This document shows positions 32,418 to 45,600 of a stretch of 64,000 bases of DNA, one piece after another. Position 1 is the first letter of the stretch. Each line of letters starts with the position of its first letter. The notes under the pieces were generated by a model. That model had not been told where the DNA came from and ran no database searches. It saw only the letters and a list, made by a program, of their open reading frames with translations. The stretch comes from Tricholomella constricta (lineage: Eukaryota > Basidiomycota > Agaricomycetes > Agaricales > Lyophyllaceae): NCBI GenBank assembly GCA_013368375.1, contig JAACJP010000033.1:1-64000 (forward strand), in the 5' to 3' direction. Position numbers and translations under genes: made by a program.

Positions 32418-32520
32418 CCAGCCTTGCACTTTTTCCCTTCGGATTTGTCGAATCGAGAAGTTTCTACAATCCCCAGCCTTGTACATTTCCTTTCGGATTT
32501 GTCGAACCGAGAAGTTTTGG
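32418..32520 (+). repeat. Two-copy tandem repeat, about 54 bp
   Basis: Both units begin CCAGCCTTG and contain TTTCGGATTTGTCGAA or TTCGGATTTGTCGAA followed by CCGAGAAGTTT or TCGAGAAGTTT. Confidence 0.7.
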
Positions 32521-34090
32521 TGTGGACTCCTCGATGGGTAGTGACCATGAGTCAGTGCACAACAATTTATTTTCGGCAGGGCCTGTTTCGCGTCATTTAC
32601 ACCTAGAGGCCTTGATGATATCAGTGATTTTGTGGATGCGATGCTGTAGTCAGTTTAGGAGAAAATATACGACCATACCTAGGCTTTTGGCGAACCCTGT
32701 GCAAGTCTACTCCGACGAGAGTTAGTTCCAAGAAGCAGAAAGCCACTTGAAAATTTTACGGGCACATACATAGATTAGATGTCTTGGCTGTATGTACACT
32801 GTTACAGTGGAGCCCGAGACGTGCTTCATCGGTTCTTGATCAAGGGACAAAAAAATATCGGTAACTTGCTTGCACATGTGTATTGATGCCTAGGATGGCA
32901 CTGATTCTAAATTCATTTTCGGCTCCTATCAGAACTCAGTATGACGATTTCTGACTCCTAGATAAAGGCTGTGGCGAGGCCTTAGGCTTGGTTTTCACCA
33001 GATTCACGATTCGCGTCGGTTCGAACGCGATATTGAGCTTGATCTGCCGATTTTACTTCAAAAATGACGGAAGTATCTCGATCTCGGATTCGTCGGTCCG
33101 ATATCTGTCGTCGAGACATTTTCGCGGGATGTCGTGAGGACAGCTTATTTACAATGCTTCCAGAATTTAATGTAAGGAGATCAGCGTTGTGTCTTTTTCT
33201 CCACGTCGTTTAGTGTGAATCTATTCCTTTTCAGGTCGTAAGTCACAACTCCAGGGCTCCTCGAGGCAGGACGGACGGGTGGTGATGTACATAGTAAGTT
33301 AGAAGTCATCGCTGCACGGGAAGAAAATCGGCGCAGAAAAAAAATACGCTAGTTCGGGTTACTGCTGTGTCGAAATCTTAGATGAACTGAACCCGTGAGC
33401 GCCTGGATTAGTTTTGCCTCCGTCGCCGTCAATCCCATCGGTAATGAATGGGGTGGAACTCCCGAGCCCCAGACCCCTTGCTGCACTGCTCATAGAAAGA
33501 GGTGTATAATTGCCAAGTACTTAAATAAGGTTATATTAGTGCTCTCACCGCAAGGATGGTAGCTAATAGGGAAGGGTCCGTCCTCTGTTCGATCGCCTGG
33601 TAACATCAACCCGCGTGGGTACTAAAGTACTTACCCCTTGGCCCTGGTATAATCGACGACCTATTGTAGATGAGTCCGCCGTAGATTATTGCTGTTCACG
33701 TTGCACGATGTCCTAATTTTTACTAGATGGCCCAAGCTTGCCATCGGTGGCGTCCGGCTCACGACTATACTTCCGACTTCGGTCGAATTCATGTCAGGAT
33801 GTGCTATTACTCCAAGAACCGGTGGAGTGAGCCACTTCCTTGACATTATTTTTCCTGATGTTCTACCTTAATGAATTCTAGCAGATTTGTCACTCCTACA
33901 CGTTGTTACAGCCAGACTCTTAATGTCAGAAAAAAAAGAAGAAGAATTAAATTCCCGAACCGCAGTAGGCAAAAGTCGTGCACTGCTCGCTCAATAACTC
34001 CCGTCGGTCGGTAGCTTTTATTGAGTGACATGTGTAAGGCTATTTCGCCTCAAGGCCTTGCAGCTGGCAGCGACTGGGTACCGATGCGAC

Positions 34091-34441
34091 ATGTCGAACG
34101 TTTCGGACATTGAAACTTACACTCCGCGGCTATGTGTCTATCAATATGAATCTGAATCTGGCTGTAATTATCCTCTCCAGTGCTTCGATGACATTGGAGA
34201 CTTGATCAACATTATTGTCGAGAAAATCAGTGATGGTGCCGAGGGTAATCAGATTTATTCATGTTTTATGTCTACCGCCAAGGCCTGGAATGAGCGACGT
34301 CCTTCCACAGCACCTCGGTATAATTTCCTAGGCTGGCCGCAGACTGCTACTATCCCGGAGTTGTCCCTGGCAACTCGGATAACCAAATCATCTCATCATA
34401 GTACAGAGCTTTCACCCGAAATACCATTGGAATGGAATTGA
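34091..34441 (+). CDS. Small open frame, doubtful gene
   Basis: The frame encodes 116 residues from MSNVSDIETYTPRLC, with eight or so Cys/Tyr residues in the first half. There is no recognised domain, and no splice signals or homologue in the window support it. It is listed only because it is the longest ATG frame in a 4.3 kb empty stretch. Confidence 0.2.
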   Translation: MSNVSDIETYTPRLCVYQYESESGCNYPLQCFDDIGDLINIIVEKISDGAEGNQIYSCFMSTAKAWNERRPSTAPRYNFLGWPQTATIPELSLATRITKSSHHSTELSPEIPLEWN

Positions 34442-36158
34442 ATTTGAGCTTCGACTTTGACAGTTTGACAGACGATCTACTGTGAACTGCCGTTCGTATT
34501 ATGCCTTTGTAATCGGTTCAAACGATAAATGCACTACTTCACGCCCTTGGTGGTTCGCCCTTCCCAGATGAAGGCAGCTTGTCGAATAACAAATCTCAAT
34601 TGACGGGGATAAACCACGCATCCAGTTGCCCATGAACTTGGACGCATGCTGTTGGAGTGAGGGGGATATTCCGAGGCTAGGTACAATTCGAGATAATTAA
34701 AATCCTAAGGGGCAGGAACGCCGTTGTATTGTCCGAGAAAATACCTCCGGCTTGGCAGATCGCGTAAGGCAATATGAAGTGCAGTTGTCGCCCAACACAA
34801 TTCGGCCAATAGTCTCTGATTTGCGCAGCTCAGCGTGTTCATAATTTCCCCTCGCACCTCAGAATATTAGATCGCAACGGAGGCGAGCAAATCCCGAGTA
34901 CAGAACAACACACAGCTCGGACGGGTAGCGTAGAGAATTTGACGCCGTCCGGCGCTTATTCAATGGAAAGGGTGCATTGTTGGAATAATTTTTTCTATGA
35001 CGTGACATGGGAGGCGCTAGAGTGGTACAAGCAGCTATCTGTATGTTTGTCGAAAATTTTGCTTGTGTTCCGGAAGAGGTTAAGGATCCGCAGAGTACTA
35101 ATGTTCAGTCCATCATCGTTATTGTTTGAAGTTGCGATCGGGTCAGGATAATGGAGTGATCGGAATTGGAACCTAGGGTATCTGAGCCTACGATGGCATA
35201 GATACATAGAAAAATAACATGGATGTAAAAATCAAGATGAGACGATGTCCTGTCAGAGATTTGGATCTGGGCAGTGACGTCGTCTACAGCTAGAGTCACA
35301 GCGCCTTCCAGCAAGAGTTTGCGTTGGAGATACTAAGAGCACGGTCCAGTTTCGCAGATGCAGCCTGTTGGCAGTGTGCAAGTTGGTTTCACTGACGTGA
35401 CCTGTGCCCAAAAGCTTCACAGTCTGATCAGCACTCGAAACTTTGCAATAAACATCATTGTCGACATGCCGATGATAGCACGTGGGCTGATCCGTCTTTG
35501 CAAATCGAAACTACAGATCCGACTAATCGACCTTTTTCCCACTACCACCTTCTGCGAGTAGATGTAACAGAACAGCAAAACTAACAAGCAGAACGTGGAT
35601 TGCCGAGCTACGTCATGGCCGAGAGATCTTCCATTCCCCCGAGGTGATGACCACGATTTGCTGCGTCCATTGGTGACTCGAAGGGCTCCAGCATTGCACC
35701 GCATCTACGCATCAATGGACTGGTGGGCCGATACTCAATATCAATAACTCGGACTTGGATTCGTACAAACACAAAATGCGCAGCACAGGCGCTTGACCGG
35801 CGGCGCCTAGTAGGTATATGAGCCGGTAATCGTCCGACCCGAGTGCTGTGAGGGATCCATAATTGACTGTCCAACTAGTTCGGGATTAAACGAGAGGTGA
35901 GCTCGATACTGGTTCAATAATCACGATTCAATGATTTTTGATCCATTCAGGTCGACAGGTAACCATGTTTGAACTCCATCCAGCCTTCCCCATTCCTGTG
36001 GAATCGACCCAAGCCGCACACCAGTACCGGTTTCCGACAGCAACTGTCTGTCCCATCCATTTAGGAATCATACACACCAGCAGGATGTTATAAAAGCCTC
36101 TGAGGGATCCGTTGAATCCCCAACATTCTTCGACCTTTCACTCAACTGTTTTTATAAC

Positions 36159-37242
36159 ATGCCTGCCCTGCCCTCGACACTCTTCACCAACATCTACTAC
36201 AGCGTCAAGGAACTTCCCATGGATGTATGGAATGCGCTCCAATCGAATGCTAGGAACGCCAACATCATCCTTCCCCAGACGTCGAAGGCTCTTGCAGCAG
36301 TTTCGGCAAACAGGGCTACATCCCCCGCTGTATGGATCACCTGCAGTTCTTCTTCCGGGATCGAGTTCATTTTAGCCGTTACCGAGGGCTACATGGGGTC
36401 GTACCCCATCTTTATCTACACGACCTTACCTTTCGACGCCCTCGACGAAGACTACATCCGCCCCTATATCAAAATGCTTATCAGAGCATTGGATACCGCC
36501 GTATTCCGCCGTCGCGTCTACTCCGTCTTCGCAGCCGAACCCATCACCCTAGCTTTTGCCCAAGAGTGGACGCGTCTCACCGGCATCAAAAATTATGCCG
36601 AGAACCCGTTTTATGCTGCAAAAATATCTTTTTGCACCGCCGAGAGTCTGGACAAGCGAGACGATACTATTGACGTCTCGTTGGGCTACAAGCTCCGCCC
36701 TGCAGTGGCCGCAGACATACCTGCAATTGGAGAACTTTGCTTCCTCTTTGCAGACGAATCTGTCAGTCAATTCCAATAATTTCATACTTGTATATTCACT
36801 GACGTCTCTCTTAACGTAGTTCCCTTTTCGCTTAACCAGAGCCAGAGCAGAGGAGGAAGCGACTCTGCTCGTGGAGATGAACCAGGTCTGGGTTCACGAG
36901 GCCCGACTTCCCGGACAGCCGAAGGAGATTGCGTCCATCGTTGCATTCACTCGCAACAGCGACATGGTTGCAACAATCACGAAAGTCTGCACGAACCCCA
37001 AATGGCGTCGCCGCGGCTGTGCAGGGCGACTTGTTCGACGAGTATGCAAATATCTGCTCAATGGGCCTAACCGCAAAGAAAGCGTGGTGCTCTATGTTGC
37101 GCATGACAATCGTGCAGCAAACTATGTGTATCACCGCGTCGGCTTCGCTGGCCTCTCCAATAATGGCCCCGCTGTACAAGGGGTTGATCCCTGGCTCGAA
37201 GTTGGGTTTGACTTCGCTGAAGTTGATCTCGGTCACTGGTGA
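36159..37242 (+). CDS. GNAT-family N-acetyltransferase
   Basis: Two exons (36159-36761 and 36820-37242) encode 341 residues. The N-terminal half (MPALPSTLFTNIYYSVKELP...) has no recognised domain. The C-terminal half is a GNAT fold: GYKLRPAVAADIPAIGELC starts it, VATITKVCTNPKWRRRGCAGRLVRRV carries the acetyl-CoA binding motif A (RRRGCAG), and LYVAHDNRAANYVYHRVGF is motif B. The enzyme would transfer an acetyl group from acetyl-CoA to an unknown amine. The intron is 58 bp (GTCAGT...GTAG). The length and bipartite layout recall fungal proteins with a GNAT domain at the C terminus. Confidence 0.85.
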
Positions 37243-37790
37243 GCCCTCGAGAGGCGTCTTCTCATATCCTCTCCTCAATTCGTATCCTCATCTCCCTAAA
37301 CGCACGATTTTAAAATATCATTTTTCAATACCTCATCATCCTTTCATAATCTAACCTCTCCTCTGTCCCTGTCATGTCGCGGTAGTCTTTGATTTACGAA
37401 CTGTATCTATCCGCTTTATAATACACCAAGCATCGCTTAGAAGTTTGATGCCCGAAGCGAGTGGGGTGATGTCGTTCATCGGGGAAAGGGATCTAGATCT
37501 TTGCGTGGTTGTCCTAGAGAGGCCGACTCTAAGCCTTCGTATTACTCTCAAAAACACTGTGGGACGCACTCGAGCAGGCCTTTTTCATATCATGAGACCT
37601 AATGATGTTGACTGGGTAAGGCAGACTGTGCGGCTTCAGCCAAAGATATCTCTTTCTCCTCCTCCTAAGCAAAACGTCAATTCCGAAGGTCGATTATAAA
37701 AACGAAATCACACACGGCTTTCTCCAGCTGGGCAGCGACCTCTTGCCTAGCCATATACTGCAGTCCAATCGAAGATAAGTGTTTCATGCT
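37243..37790. other. Intergenic region between GNAT and COX14-like genes
   Basis: The two genes converge here. A frame at 37445-37699 (84 codons) has no recognised features. Confidence 0.5.
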
Positions 37791-38004
37791 TCACACAAAC
37801 TGACGCAGGTCGCGTACCTCTAAAACGCAGAATCGAATCGTGTGTTAGAAATTTATCCCGAGTTACAATGCCGAACAGACCTTTTCCACGCTGAATGGTA
37901 TCCCGATGGACTGAAACGCTCATCACAACACCCCAGACGGAGAGGCCGACAAGCGACAGAACAACACCTCTATGAAGAATGTCCAGAACAGGTAACCGTG
38001 CCAT
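37791..38004 (-). CDS. Small single-pass membrane protein, COX14-like
   Basis: Two exons (38004-37881 and 37819-37791) encode only 50 residues. The intron is 61 bp, donor GTCTGT and acceptor TTTTAG. The sequence runs MARLPVLDILHRGVVLSLVG, then a hydrophobic stretch LSVWGVVMS, then VHRDTIQRGKEVRDLRQFV. A short N terminus, LHR-xx-VLSLVGL-VWG and a basic C terminus resemble the fungal COX14/cytochrome oxidase assembly family, single-span inner-membrane proteins of mitochondria. The match is from memory and the protein is short, so the call is tentative. The start codon is 96 bp from that of the divergent SET gene. Confidence 0.5.
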
Positions 38005-38100
38005 TTGGAGACAGAGTTGTCGAGGGAAAAACCGCGAACACCGAACGCGGTATTTGGCCATGTTACAAGTAAAAGCCCCCGGGTTCTACCCGGTCATGAA
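38005..38100. promoter_or_regulatory. Short bidirectional promoter region
   Basis: Just 96 bp lie between the divergent start codons of the COX14-like gene (minus) and the SET-domain gene (plus). Both genes must use overlapping control sequences or very short 5' UTRs. Confidence 0.55.
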
Positions 38101-40000
38101 ATGGCGTCCTCTCCTCAAACCGTCAGTATATTGCTGCGATGGTGCACACAAAACGATATTTGGATAGATCCAAGGCTAGAAATTCGACATGATTGTGGTA
38201 CTGGTACCGCGGTCTATTCGAAGAACACCTATATCCCTCCTAACACCAGCTGTGAGCACTCCAAACTTCGTACATCTTCGTAGCAAAGAAGTAACTGGGC
38301 TCAAGTGGTGCATATTCACAGAGACTCCGTACTTTCTGTGAGGTCATGCTCTATATCTGGTGCTATCGAACCGAAGATATCTGGGCCCGCAGCGCAACTT
38401 TCTTTGACATTAGCATTATATGTTGAATTGTGAGTCAAACAGGGCTGCGATCTGGACGACTGACGACGATCTGATCGCTAAGGCTGAATGGTAAAAAGTC
38501 TCGATGGTTTGGCTATCTTCAGTCTCTGCCGAAAATTCCAGTACCACTTCCTCTATTTTGGACGCACCAATTTTCCAACATAAATGACATCGCCGACGGC
38601 AAAGAAGGTCTCAAATGGCTTAGCGGAACGGAAGTTGAGAGGCATTTTGCCGGACATCCAAATCTATCTCTGGAAGCCATTGTAAGTCTGCGGACTGGTG
38701 ATTTATTCCCCCTGAGAGTCTAACTAAAGAATTTTAGAAAACATACTATTTTACTATCGCTGAGCCACTCCTCGTTCGCCACTTGGAGACAAATTATACC
38801 AGTTCGAAAGTACCAACACTGAACGAGTTTTATCATGCATATACCCTTGTCTCATCCAGAGCGTTCCTCGTTGACGCTTATCACGGTTTGTCGATGGTTC
38901 CTATCGCCGATGCGTTAGTCCCCTACTTCATCGATTCCTGCTGTACCGCTCATGTTGTACAGCTTCAACCACTCACAGGAGAACCACGTACACCTTGAGG
39001 TATTGCTTAAAGTATTTTCATCCTGCGCCCACACTTAACGTCAACTAGACTGAATTCAATGTTTGTTTCCACTGCGGATCATTACAAGAGTGCGCACACG
39101 ATGTCGAGTCACCGAACAACATTCCAAGCCCTCCGCAGACTCAACTAGAGGCTACACACCTTCGCAAAGAGAAGGAATTCGATTTCTACTACGAAATGGT
39201 GTCCAATGTCCCAGTTCTCCCCAACGAGGAAGTTTTCAATACCTACGGCGAGACACTCACGAATGCTCAGCTCTTGGCTCAATATGGGTTTGTCCTTGAT
39301 GTAAACGAGAACGATCGATTGAACTGGGACCTCAAGGAAGTGTATACCCATTGTACGGGCCTCTCTGGTGTTTGTACTTGGAGCCTTCCGGAACTGGAAA
39401 ACATCTGGTTGGCAATACTTTCACGCGCCGCTGTATGCGAGGCGCTGGGGAGTATTGCCGAATCCAACTTAGTTTACCTTCACACGGATACATCAGGGAA
39501 AACCCTATGCCTCGACGGCGATGGTAAAATCTCACACCAATTATGGACATTACTTGCATTGCCATTCTGCCTACAACGCATTCCGGGAAATGTTGCAGAG
39601 CATCTAGGGGAAATAACCAACGATCTGGAGGCACTTCTAGAATTTCAATTGGCCTTGGAAAACTCTCTGGAAGCCGGCAACGACCCAGGTGATAGTCATC
39701 GACATAAGTCATCGACCAAGCACGCCGCCATGCTCGCCGGTTTGGCGCATTCATTAATCAACCTTTGCGTCGCCCGAAAGTCTCAACTGGGCAAAAAAAA
39801 TCCGGATTGCGGGGATGTTAACGATATTTTGGATGTGGGCATCTGCTTCTACATCGCGGAGACAAGCTTCTGAGAATTTCTTTTGGCAGGCCTTACCCAG
39901 CGACATGCTTCACACGAGGGATGCCCTAACTATCGTAATCGGGGAACAATCTATCTTGGATAGCTGCGTTGCGGCGTGGGGGGACATGACACATCTATAG
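38101..40000 (+). CDS. SET-domain protein lysine methyltransferase (SETD6/Rubisco-LSMT class)
   Basis: Seven exons join in frame: 38101-38251, 38306-38429, 38483-38681, 38738-38913, 38963-38999, 39049-39834 and 39890-40000, giving about 527 residues. Class features are in order: LLRWCTQNDIWIDPRLEI at the N terminus, SRWFGYLQSLP, the insert-SET segment YYFTIAEPLL...FYHAYTLVSSRAFLVDAYHGLSM, the cofactor/catalytic motif ADAFNHSQENHVHLE, then VCFHCGSLQECAHD and NTYGETLTNAQLLAQYGFVL. Such enzymes methylate lysines of specific non-histone or ribosomal proteins; the target here is not known. The last intron has a GTGGGC donor and was chosen because it restores the conserved ending (ALTIVIGEQSILDSCVAAW). 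If that intron is wrong the protein would be 45 residues different at its end. Confidence 0.85.
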
Positions 40001-40585
40001 TGGGGTCGCATGGCAGCCTGGACCCGATGATTTCGTCGTTTATGCACTTGTTACTTCGAGAACCTGTGGCAAGAGACTCACCCACGTCCAACGGAGGAGT
40101 TGATGCTGCCTTTTTTCCAATCGGTTAACGGTTGTTGCACGCGCACATAGTGCGTAAATTGCGTTGTCATGTCCGTAAAGATTATCGTGATTCTGAACGT
40201 ATTCTCAGGGAGTAAGCACAATACCCGTAACTTATGTACCTCATGTCTGACGATTTATAAGGCATGCGTTGCTTCAAGATATTGAGGAGTCGGTTGAAAC
40301 AGGCACACAGCGCCTCCAACGAAGTGTTGGAACACCTTATACATAATTACACTGACTGTCCTTTGTTCCAAAGATAGTGGTAAGCTTGTCGTTGTATTTT
40401 ATGATCAACTTTCATCGGCTGTGTTTGTTGCGCCTGAAGCGTTGTTTGGTTGGCCTCCAACACAATTAATTAACGAACAATGGCCTGGGCCAGCCTCACT
40501 GAAGTCCCTTTGTAAATCTCTTTCTTCCTCTCCTTAGTCCATTTCTCTCCAGCCATAACTCGAATAACCTCCAGCACCCTCTTCC
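40001..40585. other. Upstream region of the PKA gene
   Basis: No coding signal was seen. The last 90 bp are CT-rich (CTTTCTTCCTCTCC), as is usual for basidiomycete 5' UTRs. Confidence 0.6.
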
Positions 40586-42075
40586 ATGATATCGATCAAA
40601 AGAATGGCCGGGAAATTCGGGTCGCATCTAGCTGGTCACCACCATAGAATAATCGAGGAGGAAGGTCATGAGAAGAAACTGCCCCCCACGCCCGTATCAT
40701 CGCATTACAGCTCCAGCTCAATTACGTCGCAGTCTGATTATCGAGGCTCAATATCTACAGCGCGGACTTCGGTCAGCGCGTGGAGTGGCAAGAGGGGGGA
40801 CAGCATCGACAGCATGAATGAAGAGAAGCCAGTCGTCCAGCGGATCATCAAACGCCCCAAGGGTGCATATCGTTTATCCGATTTTATTGTGCAGAGGACG
40901 CTGGGGACTGGGAGCTTTGGAAGGGTCCATCTAGGTATGTTGTTATTTAATTTGCTTCCGTTCCTTGGTCTTGATTCCGATCGTCACACAGTACGGAGCA
41001 AACACAATTTGCGATTCTACGCAATTAAAGTGCTCAATAAGGAGAAGGTGGTCAAGACTAAACAAGTGGAACATACGAACAATGAACAGCACATGCTCGA
41101 GGCCGTGCAACATCCTTTCATTATCAACCTCTGGGGCAGCTTCCAGGATTCTACCAATCTATACATGGTCATGGATTTTGTTCCCGGCGGCGAACTTTTC
41201 ACGCTTCTACGAAGATCAAATGTCAGTAGTACTGAACAATCCAGGTAAAATCCTCAACTGACACCAACACAGCGATTCCCTGATCCCGTTGCAAAATTCT
41301 ATGCGGCCGAGGTCGCTTTGGCGCTGAATCATCTACACGGTCTCGACATCATCTACCGTGACTTGAAGCCGGAGAACATTCTTCTCAACCAAGATGGACA
41401 TATAAAAGTCGCTGACTTCGGTTTTGCGAAGACTTGCACCTCCACAACTTGGACATTGTGCGGCACTCCCGACTACCTTGCACCCGAGGTCAAGATGATC
41501 TGACTTTCCATTCATATCACCTGCTGACCCAACCTAAAAATCTGCAGATCGTCAGCCAACAGCGTTACAACAAGAGCGTCGATTGGTATGCGCTTGGTGT
41601 CCTCATCTTTGAAATGCTCTCAGGACTTCCGCCCTATCATCATTCCGACCCAAACCCTGTCCTCCTGTACGAAAGGATCATTCGAGGACCAGCCTTCATC
41701 AAATGGCCCGCTTTCAATGGTCTTGCAATGGATCTTATACTGAAGCTCATGGAGAGTGATCCTTCTAAGCGTTATGGAAACCTACGGCACGGGGCTGGCG
41801 ATGTGTTCGCACACCCTTGGTTCAGGGAGGTTGATTGGGACAAGCTTGCTGCGAGAGAAATTACCGCGCCCTATCTTCCGAAGATAAGTGGTGATGGGGA
41901 CGCGAGCGCGTGAGTTTTCACATCTTCTAATTCATTCTCAGTGCTAATACCTATGTCGCCGTACAGTTTCGATTCTTACCCTGAAGATAACGTGGCTGCG
42001 CAATATGGCCTTCCGGGACCAGATCCCTTTGGTACAGCCTTCCCGGATTTCGATTATGCAGGCGACATGTCATGA
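40586..42075 (+). CDS. cAMP-dependent protein kinase catalytic subunit
   Basis: Five exons (40586-40934, 40992-41221, 41273-41488, 41548-41909, 41967-42075) encode 421 residues. A Ser-rich N-terminal extension of about 95 residues precedes the kinase domain. The glycine loop is [10 protein letters not shown], the catalytic lysine is in [11 protein letters not shown], the catalytic loop is YRDLKPEN, the metal site is DFGFAK and the activation loop is [14 protein letters not shown] with the phosphorylatable Thr. HPWFREVDW and the FDSYPEDN tail are typical of PKA. It phosphorylates Ser/Thr in R-R-x-S/T sites when cAMP releases the regulatory subunit. In fungi it controls growth, nutrient sensing and morphogenesis. 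The frame is intact. Confidence 0.93.
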
Positions 42076-42692
42076 CGTGACGATCTTGATCTACGCCATA
42101 CCACTCAAAAATAACGACAGCTACCAAGCTGATACCACGACACGTGTAACACCAGGCGACAGCGTTGTACCGTTGTACTTCAGCTTTGTACTCTACGATT
42201 GAATACCCCTGGACGTAGTATGCACACGGGATATTTACCCCCATTTCATTTTCTTCTGTATACCTGTAACCTATACCTGGGTGCATTCCTGCGAGCGGGT
42301 CGTCGCTGAGCTATGTTTTGTTGTAAATTAGTTTCGTTACGCCCTCTTGGAAGGGTTTTCGATGCCAAGCTGTTTCCAACTGTGGAAAGGGAGATTCAGG
42401 ACTGTTTGTCATCCAAACAACGTATCACACATCCGAAAAATTAATGCCGTACAATATCAAGGTTTCCCTTCAACCACAGGCGCGTACGCCTTCACCGCTC
42501 TTCGGCTCTGTTTTCATAGTTCTGAGCGCGCTTCTGGCTGCTACGGTGTCCAAAAATCTCCTCGAACCATCCCGGATCTGACGAGATTGATTCTATCGGG
42601 CTTTGTTTTTCCCAGTTTGAGTCAGTGTCAGACTCGACTGGCGTCGCGCAGTGTCTCCTCGAACCTGGAGTGGACGGTTTGGAAGTGCTTGG
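42076..42692. other. Spacer between PKA and SWR1
   Basis: It holds the PKA 3' UTR and the SWR1 5' region. A frame at 42347-42754 has no recognised features and runs into the SWR1 start region in another frame. Confidence 0.5.
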
Positions 42693-45600
42693 ATGCCGGA
42701 GAATGGGATAAGGCGTGGTCGGGCTCAGGAGGTGGAAGGACAGGTCCTAAATAATGGCAGTAGGCATGGGAAGGCGCGAGCAAAGCCGAGGCAGCAAGGG
42801 TTAAGGGAGCGCACCGTGGTTACTGAGGAAGTCCTGGCAACAGAGAGGGAGCATCTTATCGCAGAGAAGCAAGCGCAGCTGAAGACAGTGTTGGATAGCC
42901 ATGACACTTTGGTATGTCTCGCATTATGGTCGACAATCTGAGCACACTTCATATGATTATAGGTCAGAGAGATGTTCCATATGGACCATTTCCTCAACAT
43001 GATTGGTTATGACCCAGAGGTACGCGTTGTTCTTCTTGATGGATAATTTAGATGCTGAAAGCCTCTGTTTTCAGGGAGCCAAAATGGACCAATCCAACGT
43101 CTTCCAAACTGTATAACGCTTTCTGTGTTCAATGTTTTGCGGTTGACAATAATCTTTTCTAGTACAAGGCAATGTATGACCTGGTCGACAAGGTAGTTCC
43201 AGGTCCATCCCGCGCAACACGACGTAGCCGCACGGAACAAGCGCAATTACTGAAGGCTACCTCGATTTCAACGCCAATTCCCACATCCACCTCTTCTCCT
43301 ATCAAGAAATCAATCAAAGCCAGGAAAAATATTCAGGCCTCAGAACACCTAGTTTCCAGCAAGACGAAGGGCAAAGCACGCGCGATAGATTCCTCGCTTC
43401 AAATTCGTGAGGTTGGCCTGCTTGATGATCAGAAACCAGCGGACGCACCCGACGAGTCTATTTCTGTCGTTGTCGCCCACCGAAATCCGCGCAAGGATGA
43501 CGGGCACGAGATCTCGAAGACCTTTCCCCCGGCTAAAAGGCGGAAGATCACGAAGGATGGGATTGGAGAATCTGTCTCATCTGCGAGTAGAAGAAGTGGC
43601 AGGTTGAAGGGGCCTATGGGTGCGCCTCTTGTATCGGAGATCGATGCCTCCACAAGTGTTGACCATCATACCACTCAAGTAAGAAGACTCGAAGTTTTCG
43701 TCGTGTTCGTACTCCTCTTATCATCAAGTCCAGGTAACTGCACCTCCGCTGTCACAACGTCGGAATATACAAGAGCCCAAGCCTATGGCCATTTCCGCAC
43801 CCCCTGCCGCACCCAAGTTCAACATCAAGCGTATAAAACTTCTTGTTCGCAGACCGCCGCCTCCAATAACACATCCTCGACAACGGCCCCCATCCGCAAA
43901 ACATAACTCTTCTGTCAACGCCTTTCTTTCTTCCTACTTTACTCTCAACAACCAAGACGTGGACGAAAGCACAGTACAACGCGAGGTAACTTCTGACGCC
44001 AAAATCCTCGAGCGTGTAGAGGAACTTCGCAAGCGGGGCCGCTACATTCCGGATTCAGACGCATCTTTTGTCTTCAGCGAGGAGCGCAACCTTTGCCTGA
44101 CGCCCAAGCGACTTTCAAAGGATCATTGGGACCATCTTGTTGAGGCAGCCTGTCAAGCCGGTAGGTTCTGGACAAAGAGGACTTCCGGGCATCAGATTGC
44201 TGGTCATATCGCTAAACTAATACGGGTATACTGGGATGGACAAGAGGCAAGGAAAGAGAAAGTGAGAGTTCAGGAGGAACGCAGGTTGAGGGCTCAGGCG
44301 AAGACAGTGATTCGGATGGTTACAGATGAATGGAAGAAGGCTGTTTTCGTAAGCCCTTGCTCGGATTATGACGTGTTCTCTACGACTGATAGACTTTTCA
44401 TAGCATATCCGCGAGCAGGAACGGCTCAAGCTTGAAGCTGAGGAGGTTCGACGTGGCCGTGAACATCTCGATGCCATTTTAGATCAAAGCGGCCAGCTTT
44501 TGGAAACCCAGCAGGGCGATCTCACGCGAGGTGAAATACCCAGGAGCCGGTCAAGCAGCATGTCTCTCACGTTTCGAGGTTGGGGCTCCGAGGAAGAGGA
44601 CGACGACGACGACAACGACGAAGAGGAGGCTGATAGCATAAGCGACGAGGATATTGAAGGTGTTGTTGCTGACAATGAGGAGGCGGTTGAAGACCTGGAG
44701 GAGGAAACCGGTCAAGACGGGAGTTTCTCTCATGGCGATCACTCTCAACTGGATGAGGACATGCCAAGCGACATAGACGATGACACAAATATCCAAATGT
44801 TACTTGACACTCCGGATCGACCTCTCACTCCCAACAGCGTTCATTCGAGCACCTCCGAAGGTCCGACCGAACTCGCTCATAAATCCTTGGACGCCTACGA
44901 GGACGTTCAGCCCAATGGATTGACAATTTTCACTGTCGACGAGACCATCACTGCGGAGCCTGACAGTTCTCCCCAATGTCTTTCACGACCTCAAGCTATT
45001 CTCGATTTGGCCAAGCTGGAAGCTGCCAGCCACGAAGCCTTCTCTCAGACATCGCAAGCGCCCACTCCCTTACTTGTCACAACAAGCACCTCACCAGACC
45101 GCCTAAATCTGTCCCTCCGACCCTCTTCTCAGCCCTCCCAGCTCCCGCAGTCGGCAGAAAAAACATCAATTTTAGAACGCGGAACCCCTCCAGATCAAAA
45201 TACCGACCTACCCGACGATCCCGGTGTTCCAGCATCATTGTATCTGTCGACATCTCACACTTCTAGCACCGCTTCTGAATCATCGAATCATAGTCTCGGA
45301 CGTTCGCAGTCGCAATCGCCTTCATTTGTCTCCGCTGATCAACTCGACATCGGCTCGTCTGGGGACCTTCCAGAGCGAATATCCCCAGAATATTCTGCTC
45401 CTTCCGACTCCAATGCTCTCACCACACCTGCTACATCGCCGCCATCAACTTCGCTTCCTCAGAGTGGCGAGCACAAAGAAGGTTCTATCGTTTTGCCTGC
45501 CGAAGCAGCTACGGGTCAGGCAGAAGAGCTGGATGATTCACGTCAAGAGACTGTCGTCGAACCCTTTTCAGAGGAAGAGCCCCAGAATGATGTCGCCATT

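Larger units (their letters stand above)
31812..36158. other. 4.3 kb gene-poor stretch
   Basis: No gene, tRNA or element core was recognised. It contains a two-copy repeat of about 54 bp (near 32418-32520, units sharing CGGATTTGTCGAA-CGAGAAGTTT) and several short open frames, the longest with an ATG being 34091-34441. Decayed transposon sequence or non-coding RNA genes could be present but cannot be supported by eye. Confidence 0.55.

Noticed and set aside
31812..36158. tRNA or rRNA genes in the gene-poor stretch
   Set aside because: No cloverleaf-like run with A and B box motifs or rRNA-like sequence was seen by eye.
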